A stretch of DNA of 64,000 bases from Sinohyriopsis cumingii (GCA_028554795.2 CM068831.1:29416159-29480158), one strand, 5' to 3'; positions 34,885 through 49,081 are shown, counted from the stretch's first letter. Notes: generated by a model from the letters alone, not told the origin. A program made the numbers and translations.

Positions 34885-36060
34885 ATGGAACTTGGAAATA
34901 TTTCCGTTAGCTTTAGTTTCCTGCACCCACTGCACAATTCAAATGTCAACACAAGCCTCCCAAGTAGTAACAGTAACATGTACTTTCCAACACTGCAGGA
35001 TTATGAAGCCTGGGACCCGGACACAGTTGCCAAAGCTTTCCAAGCCGAACTGTACACATACCAGAACCCTTTCTTCGTTGCACTTATCCTTGTTTATGGA
35101 ATCGCGTTCATTGTTGGTCTCGTGGGCAACGTTAGCGTGATATTGGTGATAGTCAGATTCAAACATATGCGCACGTTAACCAATGTATTTTTGATGAACC
35201 TAACAGTAAGTGATATACTTGTAGTATGCGTTTGCATACCTATTACTCTAGGAAACTGCGTGTACCGTGACTGGATATATGGGGAGATAATGTGTAAGAT
35301 TACCCCTTTCATACAAGGGACAGCTATTGGAGTGAGTGTTCTTAGTCTGTTGTCCATAAGTGCAGGCAGATATTGCGCCATTAACAGGCCCCTTACAGCA
35401 AAAATAATATTCTCTAAACGAAACGTCAACTTGAATTTGACTGGTATATGGTTAATTTCCATGGCAACATGCTCTCCATTGCTTGCGGTTAATTCTATTG
35501 AGACTAGCGGGTTCCCGGGTATCTTCGTTACGCACATTTGTGTTGAAAAATGGAACACGAATAAGGATCGAGATGTTTATAATATGTTTATATTCTGCAT
35601 TCTCTTTGTCTGGCCATTCACTCTCATGACCGTTGCATACATTCGTGTAGGAATGATTCTGTGGAATGGGGATTCTCGTCTTTTCACGGAGTCAAATCAG
35701 CACAGAACGAGTAACGTGCTGATTCAAAGAAGGCGCTCTGTAAAAATGTTAATCTGTGTTGTAGCACTCTTCGGAATCTCTTGGCTGCCATACTATTCTG
35801 TAAACATATGGATCGACCAGAATAGGCAGTCTATGATGGGGACTAATACCATGTCCATGGTGACAGAATATATTTACCCAATAGTCTTATTACTGGGTCT
35901 CTCAAATTCATCAGTAAATCCTATTTGTTATTGTTTTTTCAGCAAAAGTTTCAGAAAAGGATTCATTAGAGTTTTTTGTCCAAGAGGCTTAAGACGCTGT
36001 GGAGCTTCGTTTTCTATCAAATCTTCTGCGGATGAGAGCATAGAAACCGCAATTCTCTGA
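34885..36060 (+). CDS. Class A (rhodopsin-like) GPCR, probable neuropeptide receptor
   Basis: A single uninterrupted frame of 391 codons starting at ATG 34885 (A at -3, G at +4). The frame is open nine codons further upstream but without an ATG. Seven hydrophobic segments are visible. Family landmarks: GNVSV (Asn82, TM1), LTVSDIL (Asp110, TM2), Cys137 and Cys219 for the extracellular disulfide, GRY at 161-163 in place of the usual Asp/Glu-Arg-Tyr, ISWLPYY (Trp300, Pro302; TM6) and NPICY (345-349; TM7). N-glycosylation sites (NIS at 5) lie in the extracellular N-terminus. Overall it resembles invertebrate peptide receptors of the allatotropin/orexin/QRFP-like group, but the ligand cannot be assigned. 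The C-terminal tail is Ser-rich with Cys residues that could be palmitoylated. A possible AATAAA is at ~36371. The only intact host-type gene in the window. Confidence 0.88.
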   Translation: MELGNISVSFSFLHPLHNSNVNTSLPSSNSNMYFPTLQDYEAWDPDTVAKAFQAELYTYQNPFFVALILVYGIAFIVGLVGNVSVILVIVRFKHMRTLTNVFLMNLTVSDILVVCVCIPITLGNCVYRDWIYGEIMCKITPFIQGTAIGVSVLSLLSISAGRYCAINRPLTAKIIFSKRNVNLNLTGIWLISMATCSPLLAVNSIETSGFPGIFVTHICVEKWNTNKDRDVYNMFIFCILFVWPFTLMTVAYIRVGMILWNGDSRLFTESNQHRTSNVLIQRRRSVKMLICVVALFGISWLPYYSVNIWIDQNRQSMMGTNTMSMVTEYIYPIVLLLGLSNSSVNPICYCFFSKSFRKGFIRVFCPRGLRRCGASFSIKSSADESIETAIL

Positions 36061-39000
36061 ATAGCATTTGAAGCAAATGTATGAATTTATCTTATTAAAA
36101 AGGAAAATCAATTAATGCCAGACCAAATGACGTTTGTTATTGAGTTTTAAATGGCCGACACGATCGGGGTATATTTCATCAAAAGGGTATAATTAAACAT
36201 GGCCCGGTGTTATTTTAAAAAGAAATAGTGTTTGTCCTAAACAGATTTTGTAATATTTTATTTCAATATCTACATCAAATAATAATGACGGTTTGGATAT
36301 TGACCAGGACGGAAACTTGTGACACACTAGAACAATCATTCTGCGATTGGAGGAATGTACCCCCTTATAACAATAAAAAATAGCATTTTGCATTTGTTTC
36401 CTTCAAGTTCAATCGTTTGATTTTAAATTTACTAAGCATGTGTGTTACAGATGTTATCTTAGTTCAATTTTCAGATATCTTTTCTTTACAATAGTGGCCC
36501 TGAAAACGGTATTGACATATTCATATCCCGCACATGCCAAGTATATTTGTAACGTTTAGTAAGTTCGCTATCCAGGCTATTTCCAGAAAAAAGAGCTGGC
36601 TCTTATGTGGTCTATTCTATCGGACGTATCTAAGTTTGTGCGAGGGAGAGTACTAGTTCGGCTTCAGAATTTGACATATTTGTACAAGGATTAGCTTTTC
36701 AAGAAAATGTGTTATACCGATTTTACCAGTAGTAATTACCACTATAAATATTAAATATGATATCCTAGGAAAGTTTTGGAGCACCTGATATTTTCTTTGT
36801 TAGATATATGAGTGATTGGGGTGGATTTGGATTTGAGTGAACACAGCTTTGCCTTACTTATGTAAATCTCCTCAAAGAGTGATAATTTTACGTGGCTTTT
36901 TTCTGTTTAGTCTTTATTTTGAAAATAATTTGAAAGTAAGAATATTTATAAGCGGGTTTTCAGAAGAGAGTAAAGCCTGCTTTACGAAACGTCGCTTTTA
37001 TATAGCTGGTACATACAAATTTAAAGTACGCTGTGCTGTTTCAAGGTACATTTACCCATCAAGCAGCTTTAGTTAGTTTCTGTTGCTATCTAATACAGAG
37101 ATTACATGCTTATCCTTGTGGTAATCATAATAAATATCAATCGGTGTGGGTGAAATACACACAAGTGTCTATTAGTTTTCTCTACGTTAAGAGATCTGAA
37201 GAGAAAACAACTTGTTCTCTGTGCAGTTCTAAGTTTAGCATCACGCTAGCGTTTCAGAACACCGTATCGCAAATGTAAGCTCCAAAGAGATGTCATTATA
37301 GTTTAATTTTAATTTTTGCATGATATAAATGCAAATTTTTAATTGCTTGCGTATAAATAGTTTTTCCTGATAATTATCTTTCATCTCTGCCACAGAATAT
37401 TACCTTGTACTAAGGCACCACGAAGCCTCAAAATCTGCCGGCCATAATTACATACGAAGATAAACATTGAGCTGTTTCAAATGTACATTGCATCATAGCA
37501 ATCACTGATATGCTACAAAGGGTAACGCACAACTTGCCACAATTATTCCTGACCTTTCACCCATTAATTGATTTGATTGAGTATCAATGGAAAGATAAGC
37601 ACTTCGCGGTCAAATATAAAATGGTAAAATGTTTGCTATTAATTCTGATATTTAGAATCACTTGTAGCTGCTCTTTCAGTATTTGTTCCTAAGCTGATCA
37701 AACTTAAATCTAAACATAAAGTTGTGAATTATTTATCTTTCTTCTAATCCAGCGTTTGTATTCTTATGTAAATTTTATTCCTATATCGTAAGATTTTAAG
37801 TTCCCTATAAGTAGGTACACATTTAATACACAATACTGCTTCAGGGCACGTTGTATGACAGCGAGTAACGCGTTCAAACATTTTGAGAACAGGCAAAATT
37901 AGTGTACTTTGTCCTTTAAAAAAATATTTTCCCAATACATAGAGGCTAGCCGTTTAATCAGCAGTTTACAAGAGACAGTATATGGATTTTTAATAGTGAG
38001 AAAAATAGTATGAATCCATGCAAGCAAAAGAAATGTATATTTACACTAACCGTCTCTATGTTTTGATAGTTGTGGAGGAAATAAAAATTTTTTTCCCTAT
38101 GCCTTCCCCATCTTCAGCCAGGCTCCAAACTCAGATAGCAGAACTAAAGTCATAAAAACTCTCCTATACCGATCAATATATACAATTTCAAATTTATTGA
38201 TACAACTCTAGTTGATCTTCACGTGTGTGCAAAGGTTTACCAAATTTGAATCATTATGTTACTGTTGGGTGAAAGAGCTAGACAGGTTTTACATACATGA
38301 AAATTTACTCCCAAATTAAGCAGCATACGCTGCTGAAAATCAGCGTTGGCTATAATCGACTCAAATGATAACGAGTGTCAGATTATATTTTAATGGGATT
38401 AGTCAATTTCTGGGGCAAACAAGTGTGGCGTCTAGGCCACAAGTTCGCATCGTTCGGTATCTCTATCATATATGAACATTTGCTAGGCGAAGCACGACGA
38501 ATTTTGAAGGGATGCTGACTTAGTCTAGGTGTTTGTTCATTTCTGCTTTGACTTGGTAATAAGGGTACGTATTTCGGGGTTGTTGGAGAAAATCATGACA
38601 TCTCGCTTAAAGGTGTTTCAAAAACACTCTAGTGTTGATAGTTTGCCTTGACATCATTGTAATACAATTCATTATAGACATCCCTTTATTATGGTCCGTG
38701 CGAACGGGAAAGACCGGACAGAGCGGATGATGGATAGGAGAGTACAACCAGAAATGTTGCACTGTTCACTCCTAGTATTACCGAATCTCTGTTTTAATGC
38801 ATATCGATTATCTGTGAATATAAACTTTTTTATTGGAATAATGTCGAACAAAAGTTACCCCAAAGCTTGCTCATTTAATAATATAGGATTTGGAATAAAT
38901 AAATATGCTATTTATAAATTGTTGTCTTCTTTGTTTGTTTGCTTCCTCTGTATCTGTGTTGTGGAATGACAAAACAAAAAGAAAGTTAAATCGCGAAACT

Positions 39001-40316
39001 TATGCGAGTAGACGAAAATCCTGTTTTATTACCCTTTCTGTAGTACAATAATACATCACTTTCATTATTAATCAGGAACACGCTATCAGTCTGGAGCCTT
39101 AACAGATAGGTATCAATATTTCGTAAAGTTCCACCGTTGGAATTTTTCCTGGGATTATTATTCCTTACTTTATTATTCAAGTCGAGTTTAAATCTCAATC
39201 ACAACAATTATTTGATACCATTAATGTTCAACGATTTAAAAAGCAATACTTACAATCATTATATTAAGTAATCGTTGTCATGGGAACCCGCACATATGGG
39301 AGGGGGTGGGGTGGGCACTTTACACCACCCCAAATCCCCGGATTTCTCCTCTATACATGATTTTGCGTTACATCCGTTAAACATAATAGCTGACCACTCC
39401 ATGCCCACCCACCACGAAAAATGTATATTAATGTTTGAATCATTACATCACAATATAGAAAGACAATTATCACTCAAGTCTATTTCTTTAATTGTAGATG
39501 TCAAATCGATTTTGAGTAGTTTCGCTTAGTAATACTAATAACATCACATCTATACCCGGGTTACGACACTGACTGTCTAACACGCTGCTAGGAGGAACAA
39601 AACACTTAAAGCTCATTTTACAGACTATCCAAACTTAGCTGAAATTATGAATGAAGAATAATAAATGGAAAATGAGGGCAATACAGATGCTTTCGTTGCT
39701 CCAATGAACCACTGTGCAATGCATGGGGTTATGCGCATATAATTTTAAGGCTGGTCCTCGACTACTGGTTCTAGACTTATATTTCATGAACCCCACCACC
39801 TGCATGTCCATATGTATCATAAACTGAAAACGCCGTTTTGCAAAAGAACAATTATGGATATAACTATCTCCACCAGTCATAGTGTAATAAATTCCTTTTT
39901 CCGATAATCCAAGTACTATTAGCTCTGCCCAGCTCAAAGAACCACAGTTTTATTAGCAATGCCTGTTCCGTACTAAACAAATTAAAAGCTTCATTTTGAA
40001 TAAATTTGGTTGCCAAAGGGAAAATTGATGTAGAAGAACTTTTCTCGGGTCAATCGCGATAATATATATATGTCGGAGTACTTTGGTATCTTGGGTCTTA
40101 AAGTTTGCGGTCGGCATTTAAGTGAATCAAAGCAGTGACCTTCACGAGGTAGAGTCGGCATTGTCCCAAAGAATGGACAACCAACCAACATGAACATAAA
40201 CATGTAAGATAAGTAAGCGTATGGTCATGTAGTGAATGTAAGATAAATAAGCGAAATGTGGCGTTATGCAGAAGAAATTCTGAAAACATCGAGCACTGCA
40301 ATAGTATTCAACTCTA
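36061..40316. other. Non-coding DNA, no supported gene
   Basis: AT-rich. No domain, RNA gene or repeat family recognised. Confidence 0.45.
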
Positions 40317-40319
40317 CAT

Positions 40320-40372
<53 letters not shown>

Positions 40373-40380
40373 TACATACA

Positions 40381-40411
<31 letters not shown>
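40317..40411. repeat. (CATA)n(CA)n(CATA)n compound microsatellite
   Basis: CATA units, then CA units, then CATA units again. Confidence 0.95.
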
Positions 40412-43400
40412 GTGGACACAAAAGGTAAATAATAAGAGAAAAACATCAAACCAGAAACAAGACGAAAGATGAGAGCGGAGACAAAAGTAGCAGCTTAATT
40501 ATAAAATGCACAAGTGCCATAAGACAAAAAAGGATAAAGTGAAAGTACATATTCATATTATATTTATAGGTTACTACATTTGTATCGGAAAATATGAACG
40601 AATTTTGGGATGGAATACTGTACGACCTTGGGAGTGCAGTATATCTTTCCGACACAACGAGTTCATATTTTCCCACACAAATGCAGTAACCTTTTTATTA
40701 TATGCTCATTTTGTTTAATTCTACCTAAGGTTTAATTATATAAACACACTACACTACAAGAAACAACGTAAATGAATGTATGCCCCATTCCAAACTAAAT
40801 ACACAAGCACATATTCATCATTACACAAATCAACATTATTAATGCGCACATAACTCCGCCCAGATCACATTTGAACTTAGTCGCGCGCTCGACATAACTT
40901 TCGAAACAAAAAGGCGTGTCTAGTTAAACTTGAAATTTGGAGTCATATTGTGAATGAATGTGCATTGCAACAACTTTTCCATTTGATCTGGAATGATAGA
41001 TTTTGGTATTTTTCTCGATTCTAGGAAATTTCGTGATTATTGACGGGATGTGTATGTGACGATTCCATATGAAATACATGAGATTTAATAAGATAGGGAG
41101 AAGCGTGTTGACATCTGCAAATGTGTTTCTGTTTCTGTCAGTGAATGTTTGAAATCATAAAGTGGGAAAAATACTAAGTCTTTCAATTGAATTATCAAAA
41201 ATACGCTATGGAATTTAATGTTTATTTCATTTTGAGCGCAGTAAGGAGGATGCAGTTGCACTTATCATCGAAATTACAGCACAATTTCGAAACGTGTAAT
41301 CCAGATTGAAAACCTAAGACGTGGCTCATGCAATTAGGATTTGCAGAATTAAGAAAATACATTTTGAGGAAATTCAGGATGTAAAACTAAGTATATTTTA
41401 TTTTGCCATTCTTATCACCAGCTAAAGAAGAGAGTATATGGCTTGTCACTTGTATGTTATTTGCAAGGACCTTATCTTGCGTCTGTTATATAATGTAGCT
41501 AGCCTAAATCCGTAACATTGTATCAACGCGGAATGCGCCAAAGCAGATGGTATGTGCCAGTACACGAAACATATGTTTTAGTTCATTCAGAAACAAATTT
41601 AAACAACCAGAACGTAAAGAGCCTCTTACGCGAGTGTACATGATTTGTGTACAAATCAAAAGTGCTGGCGTCTGCGTCCATTGTTTGTTTACAATAGAAA
41701 GTAGTTCTTTTATGCACGTGAATGCTATATGTGTATTTGTCGCGCGAGTTCAGTATCGGGTAATACTGAACGATTCTGACAATGTAAAGTTAACGGGGAA
41801 AAATATGAGCATACAATAAATAAGAGGTACATGTCTTAACAAAATTAACGAGTGACAGATATAAAGATTCAAGTTTTGCAAAGAATCAGTACTAGTAAAA
41901 TAAAATTAAATGACAGTGTTAGTATTTAGTATATTGATTGTGGCCTAACACTCATGTACGTTTGAGTTTTAAATTATGATGCAAGACAACGAGTCCATTA
42001 AATATTAAATTAAAAGAGGACTACACCATCAAGATGGAAAAGCCGAACGACTACTTGGGCGTGTTTGTAAATCATGAACAGATAAGTTAAAATCGTGAAC
42101 ATGCTATTAAAACATAAAACAAATGCCCGTCTCATATGGATTAAAATAAAATGGTTAATACAGCTGCTTAGTTATGAATATAGCGACAAAAAATGAAGGT
42201 GTAAATTTTGATAATTTTCAAATCTTTGTATAAATTTTTCGTTCAATATATAAATCAAACTACTTTACAGTCATTTTCATTATTTCATAATAAAGGACAA
42301 TCGATGATGGACTGGCTCATTGGCAACTGCATATTGTGTGTCGTTCAGCAACTGCAAGCTCACAGTTAGATATCAATGCAGGCTTGCTCCACGAAGAGAT
42401 TTCGACAGACATTATATGCATTACGGAATATCCCAATGAAACGAAGTGTTTCAGGACTACAATAAACAATATTAAGACCTCCTACTATATGAATTGACAC
42501 TGTATTTGATGTAGCATGCTTTCAGCTATTTAGTAGGAGACCCAGTATGTAAACTGAAATGAAGTTTATATTTAATAAAGTGTAATTGTACGCTATTAAT
42601 ATAACATATATAATATAAAGAACAACACAATATCTTCGCAGTCAAGTTACATTGCAAACGCTATGCGGCTTACAATGAACCATTAAGTTGAGCATGGTTA
42701 TTTGGTATGTTGGTAAATTAGCCGCTTGCAACACAGAGGAATGCGGTTCGTGTCCTACGTTTTGAGTATTTGTTGTGTCTTTTTTATGTTTGTCTATTTA
42801 TATGCAGACATAATGACACATTTAAATGTGCAATTAAACCTGAAGCAGTTTATGATGACGTGTAATTTGGGCATTTTATCTCCAATGACTCCTAGGAGCA
42901 TGATTTTATCTGGGTTTTTTTAATAATTATATATGACTAAAATTTTTTACAACTATGTCAAAGGTCGTTAGATATATGCAGATATGCTCATGAATGAGAA
43001 GGATATAAATAGACTGGAAACTTTGACCATCTTTTCTGACCTCACTTCAGAACACTATTTTTAACACAGGTGCCAGGTTAACATACGATTTGTGTCAGTG
43101 GCAGAAAAACTAAAACAACCTCATGTAATATACATATTATGAAGATAATTCATTTACAAGCGGATGTATTCCACAGTTGCAACAATTAAGATATGCATGA
43201 CTTTTCAATGACATTGAATCTTATCTGAACTATACAATCATTTGAAAACATCGGCAATTTGGTTATATGAAGGTTCAAATGAGACTTAAGGATCGAAAGT
43301 TGGAAACGACACTCTCAAAAGTTGTGAAAATAGAGTTTATCATCTTTTACTGCTGTCATGAATATTTGATTTAATTTATATTTGACTTAATTCAATTGTT

Positions 43401-45594
43401 TGTTTGTTAGTTTTAAATATTTTTATTCTGTTACATGCTAATGTCATGTAATTTTATTTACTGGATTTGACATTTTCCAGAAAATTAATTCAGTTCAGTT
43501 TGACTAGACTGTTTTTCGTAAACACTGAAGATAGAAACGTTGTATCTAATGCAGAGCTGGTTCCTGGCCTTGATTGAGAAATCGGACTGAGTTGAAGTAA
43601 ACAACTTTTTTCATTCTTTCTCAGAGTAAAGATTCATTAAATGAAATCGAGGCCATACTGGGAGTACGTGATATTAGGCATGTAAAAAGCTTATATCTTG
43701 TTTTAGAAACATGATCAGATGAACCACCTCCGGACATCTGTTTTGCCTCTTAATAAGACTTAATAGTGATATTTTGAGAAATAATAGCTTTTCTTACCAT
43801 AACACTTGAGAAGTCAAATTGTTTTATGTTGTGAGCTTTGTTTTTGGCTAATTATTTTGTTTTCTTCAAATCAGTTGGATTCTAAGAGATTATGTTTCCT
43901 TGGAAATACTTGTGCGCTAAATTAATTCTTGAACAAGGACAGTTATCGAAATTTACAGAATTCAAACACTGGAATATCATTTTTGTGATTCAACAAAGAA
44001 CTGTAGACACATCAGGACGACGCTGACAACAACATGCGATATCGTTGTCTATTTTGGATTTCATCGGGATTCGAACTCGTTTCATTAGGAAATTTTATTA
44101 TTAGGACTTTTATTTTTAATTCTTGGATTAATTTTGGATTAGTTTGGGATTTTGTTTCTTAAAACCGTAAGTTCTTTTTCTCGTGTTTACTTTGTTTTCT
44201 AGGGAAATAAATTATTTGTTAAATTTTACAAAGCTTGTTGTCTTCACTTTTTTTTGTTACTGTTTAAAAGAGCCTAAGCACGTAACACTGCAGTGACCAC
44301 AAATCTGACGATGCCACAATCCATCATTTCACGTTTTACATACCTCAATTTGACAGAATATAAGCGAAAGTACAAACTTGATGTTTGGCAGAATTGCATG
44401 GCAGAACTGCATATTTGTACACATAAATCCCAAACCCTGACAGAAAAACGATTCACAGATTTGTACACAGTTGTTTAGAACAGAAAACGTCTATTAATAT
44501 ACAATATGGTCGGAATAAAAGATTTGTAAAAATAAGCTGTGACGTACAGTACACACGAAAAAAGAAACAATGTTTCCTTATAGATTGTTGGTTTTGATTT
44601 AAACAAGAAAGGTTATCAAGAAAAGTAGTGGTTCAATTTGTACAATAAACTGAAACCAGTTAGGTGAAATTACTACTAAATAATGCAGCGCGCGGTAAAA
44701 AGCTGTCGAACAAGTTAGAAAAGGAACATTGGCTGTTATTTATTGGCTGCTTAATTTTGCTTGAGTGCAAAACTGGCCTACAAATTGAAAGAAAGCAATT
44801 ATAGACGATGCCTATATACAAGTTAATTTGAACAACAGGAAAATCAAATCAAGATAGTCACTTTCTAGTGTACATTTACAGTTAGAGTAATAAAAATAAT
44901 AGGCAATAATGACTGCCAGAATAATAGCATGCGAGAATGTGCTTTCTCATGTATTATTTTGACACTGTGCATATATAATGAATATAATGAACACAAATCA
45001 TTTGGCGAAGAACAGTCCCTTAAGTGCGCGTTATGGAGCAGTGGATCGTGTGTGACATGGATTGATTAAAATAAATGCACTGAACTGATAACGAACAGTT
45101 TAACTATTCTGAATGTAGTGTCTTGTATGTAAACTGGATGGGAGAAGAGACTGATGTTTATCATTTAGTATTAAGTCGATGTCTATATGGAGTTTGGTTT
45201 CAGCTAGTCCGGTTGTTGTGTTCAAACAAACGTGATTCTCGATCTGGGTTTGAGCCCACGCGCAAAGACACTTGGCAGAGGTAAGCTGCAAACAGGCACT
45301 GAAGAGATCATCCACCGACTAATTCACAACCCCAAATGAATCAGAGGAAAATATCAACCGCGACCAACCTATATTCCGAAATAAAAATTTTTGGCACACC
45401 TGAAGCTCATGTCCAGATCTATAAGCCTGTGTCTTCTGAGTTGAAAACAACACCTCAAAACACGTCAACCATGCAAGCTGATATTCTAACTTGACCAAAG
45501 AAGAAGACGATGGCTGTAAGAGGATATAACTGGATGGATGCTTGGATCGAATGACAACACAACACAATGTGATGAAAGATGCAAATTTATAAAA

Positions 45595-45596
<2 letters not shown>
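40412..45596. other. Non-coding DNA, no supported gene
   Basis: No coding motif recognised. The stretch around 43.9-44.26 kb ends with AAATAAATTATTTGTTAAAT after several short TTTGGATT-type repeats. It could be an LTR-like 3' end, but no partner copy was found. Confidence 0.4.

Positions 45597-45680
<84 letters not shown>
45597..45680. repeat. (TA)n microsatellite
   Basis: Long AT repeat with one GT interruption near its right end. Confidence 0.96.
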
Positions 45681-45681
<1 letters not shown>

Positions 45682-46019
45682 GTCACAAATACAGTGATTT
45701 TTTCACGCTCCAAACATACGTCTCATTCAAATACTCTATCCAAACATTAACAAATTGGTAAACTAAAAATGATTCATGTATTCTCATGTGTGAATAAGAT
45801 TCAAATAGTCTCCTGTAACTTTGTGTAATAAAAGTGAGATTCACATAATCTCATCTAATCAAAATAAAGATTCAAATAATCTTATGTAATTAAAATGACT
45901 CACTTTTACTCAGTTGAAAAAACAGCTAATTTTAACAAACATGACTCGGTCATTTGTACAGCCGTATGATTCATAAATATTTGTAAAACTTGCAAATGTG
46001 TCCACTGACAAACCACACA

Positions 46020-46385
46020 GCTCTCCCGAATTCTTGGGTTGGCCCTCACTTGTATTGGCCGTACACACCCTTCATGGATCCACCATGTGCACAAGTTTAC
46101 AAACTAGCGGTTTCGTCTTCTTATGGCCTTGATGGTTACATCATCTTCCATATCGAAACACAGACTGCCAGACAGATACCCTGAGATACCTGCACACGCA
46201 TACGCACCGACAGCACACAATTCTTCTAAATTGTGTTGGCACACTTGTATTGGCCACGCCCACCCCTCATGGATCCACCATGTGCACAGACATACGTATA
46301 GACATACGTACAGACAGCTGCATACAGCCCTAGACAGCTACCGCCAGCCCTAAACAGCTTCAGGCAGCCCTAAACAGCTGTAGTA
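46020..46385. repeat. Local direct repeats
   Basis: A ~60-bp segment (CACTTGTATTGGCC, CATGGATCCACCATGTGCAC) occurs at ~46045-46100 and ~46233-46290. It is followed by short tandem units with CAGCCCTAAACAGCT at 46325-46380. Non-coding. Confidence 0.8.
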
Positions 46386-46776
46386 AATAAAAATGGTCAT
46401 AATAATTGGTTCAGAATACAATCTAAATATACATGCTACAAATTAAACTCTAATAGCAGCTAGTAATTCAAAAGTTCACAACGTTTCAAATCTGCTTAGT
46501 AGTAAAGGCTTCATTTCACGATACAGTAAAAACTGAATACGCTTCAAATATCAACTAAATTACAAATGTAACAATTACCCCTATGGCTGGCGAACACAAA
46601 TGGAGAATGTTGATTCCTTGACAGGATCCATAGACCAGCGTGTCAGTTAGAAACGGAACTTGCCTTAGCTACACAGGAGAGTGAGTATTAGTCAGGGTAA
46701 AATACCCTTGCAAACCGTGCTTTTAGTAACTCTCGCCGCAGGCGATCTACGACGAGATACATAATAGTTCAGTTGC

Positions 46777-47295
46777 TTACCTGGAAAAACAATTATCTAC
46801 CCTAGGTAACGTTGTGCGCATGTACGACCAAAATGATGAAATCGTTCTAAGGCGAAACCAAGTTATTTCTTGCCTTATTCTGTGACAATACCTCCCCAAA
46901 AGAGAACAATATACACATTTGTTTAGCTTGCACAGAATAAAAGAAAAATGACTACTAATCCTGTCTTTCTTCCAGACAAGGACAACGGGAAATGAATATG
47001 GCGAATTAGATAGTTCAGTCACCCCCAAGTGCAGCATTTTCCTAATCTCTTCATCCACAGTCTCTCGCGCATTAAATGGAACTAGATAGCTCTTTATCCT
47101 AATTGGATCAGATGTACATAGCTTTATATTTAGCTCTACTAGAGTTGTGCATCCTGGACTATCAGTGAAAACATCAGAATACTTTCCTAGGAGCTCTTTG
47201 ATCAGTTTAAATTGACCGTTGGGTAACTCTGCGCTCAAATTCACCTGATCTGTCCCTTCTATTTGAATTAGCAAGGGACATTCCAGTGGAGCATC
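46777..47295 (-). pseudogene. Ty3/gypsy-like reverse transcriptase, N-terminal part only
   Basis: Encodes LLGKYSDVFTDSPGCTTLVE, then KSYLVPFNARETVDEEIRKM and LGVTELSNSPYSFPVVLVWK, the approach to and start of a gypsy-type RT. The frame degenerates after KKDR and ends at CFSR (46777) before the catalytic Asp-Asp box. RNase H is absent. It is joined upstream, in the same sense, to the integrase C-terminal part through a linker with only a few stops, so integrase precedes RT in this element. Confidence 0.85.
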
Positions 47296-47439
47296 TATCT
47301 CAGTTCTCTCATTACCGCGTCATCTTCAATAACCGTTGAACACACTACATTCAATACCCCTTTTTTCTATCGCGTCTTCGCTCCTTTCCACGCACAACTT
47401 TAGCATATTAGCAAGAAATATGCTCAACCTACGGTTCAC

Positions 47440-48437
47440 GTAGTTTTTATAGTCCATATCACCTTAGACTTCCTTAACCTCGTATGGACTTTTCCACTGA
47501 ACCAGTAATTTATTAGAACTTGTGGGACGAAGTACTCAAAACACGATCACCCACAACAAATTTCCTAATGCGCGTCTTACGATTGTATTATTTAGCATAC
47601 TTGCGACTCGTTCTTGTTAGGTCTTCACGTGCCATTTTACATGTGTTCTCTAGTTTCTCGCGCAAATCGAACACATACTGGTAAGTAGTTTTCACGTCGT
47701 CGTCAGAAACATCACCTGTCCAAAGTTCGTGTAGGATTTGCATAGGACCCCGTACTGTTCTTCCATACAACAATTCAAAGGCGAAAATCCTAAACTTTGT
47801 TGCGGCACTTCGTGGTACGCGAATGTGATAGCATTCAAATATGGATTCCAGTCTTGTTGACGTTCCTCGCACATTCAACGTAACATCTGTTTCAACGTTT
47901 CTACCAGACCGTTACACATGGGATGGTACGGTATTGTGTTCAATTGTTTTATGGATAACAGCCTACTAACTTCACAAAGGAAGTCGGAAGTGAATTGGGT
48001 TCCGCAATCCGTTAAAATTTCTTCCGGCACTCATACCCTACTGAATATATCCACCTGCGCCTTGGATACCCTCTCTGTTTCGATACTAGGCTGTGCTACG
48101 GTAGCATAATCGACAAGTGTAAGGATATACCTGTTTTTCTTACCGGTTACAAGTTGTATGGCCCCGACAATATCCACAGCCACTCTTTTGAAAGTTGTGT
48201 TGATCAAGGGCATTTGGCCTAGGGGAACATGTGAAACTCTCCCCTTAGACAGTTTTCTGACATAAGTCACAAGACCGACAAAACCTATTAATGTCACTAA
48301 TTACACCAGGCCAATAGAACTCAGCCAGTACTCTGCTGGTAGTCTTTCCCGTACATAGATGACCTGCCATGCAAGATTCATGGGCTACCTTCAATACACG
48401 AGACCGGTATATTTGAGGTACTACTAATTGCCATTAT
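47440..48437 (-). pseudogene. Ty3/gypsy-like integrase, decayed
   Basis: The zinc-binding part reads RVLKVAHESCMAGHL, EFYWPG and RFCRSCDLCQK (48430-48250), a complete H2C2 arrangement. After a frame change the core shows FKRVAVDIVGAIQLVTGKKN (first Asp region) and YILTLVDYAT. Later pieces include FELLYGRTVRGP, then KTRIRKFVVGDRVLSTSSH and LLVQWKSPYEVKEV at about 47.57-47.47 kb, the C-terminal GPY/F-type region. Multiple stops and shifts. The protease lies immediately upstream and the RT start immediately downstream. Confidence 0.85.
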
Positions 48438-48508
48438 TTCGTTCCCCCTTGCGTGGTAAACACCCAATTAATTAACCCATTTCTTTTGACAAACCTCGAA
48501 CAACCCGT

Positions 48509-49081
48509 TTAAATGTAGTTAGACGCGATTTTCTCATTATTCGAACTCACTGATGTGTCGCTCTCCAGCTCCCAGAGTAATTCGTCACGCGAGATGCCTT
48601 GGCTTGATTCGGGGACGGTTAACTTCCGTAACGCGCATTTATCCCGCTTGGTTTGTGCTCTGGTTTCAACGGCTAGAGCTATGGGTGTTTTAAAATCTTC
48701 CATAATCGACAAACGAGACCCTTCAATGTTGCCGATTGTCAAATCGTAAATTGGATTATTCACACAGAGCGCACCAGCTGTTCGGTTCAAGAAAGGAGTT
48801 TCAATCCTAACTCTTGCAAAAGGTACGCGATCGATCGTGTGATCGAGTAGCATGCAGAGATTCTCTATGACCAGCGTTTGGTTATCCTTCACGAGACTAC
48901 GTTTGATAACCACACCTGTAAAACCTGTATCACGTAAAACTGTGACCGCCTGACCGTTAACTGTAGCGTTCGATGTTAGTACGCACACTTCCGGGAACAT
49001 ACACGTACCGAATAAAGGAATATCTATATGAAACCTATCATACCCGTTCTTGTTATGTATTGCTACGGCTGCCTTATGCAT
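48509..49081 (-). pseudogene. Retroelement aspartic protease region
   Basis: An open frame of 190 codons with the retropepsin active site in VTVLRDTGFTGVVIKRSLV (Asp-Thr-Gly) and a typical VNNPIYDLTIGNIEGSR segment. The open frame overlaps the end of gag by a few bases (49074-49081), as expected for a Gag-Pol junction. It is the best-preserved part of the element, but the neighbouring genes are broken, so the element as a whole is inactive. Confidence 0.8.

Noticed and set aside
35094..35558. 154-codon minus-strand frame
   Set aside because: It is the antisense shadow of the GPCR coding region.
43480..44260. Possible LTR
   Set aside because: It ends in an AATAAA-like, T-rich segment, but no second copy, primer-binding site or coding remnant was found nearby.
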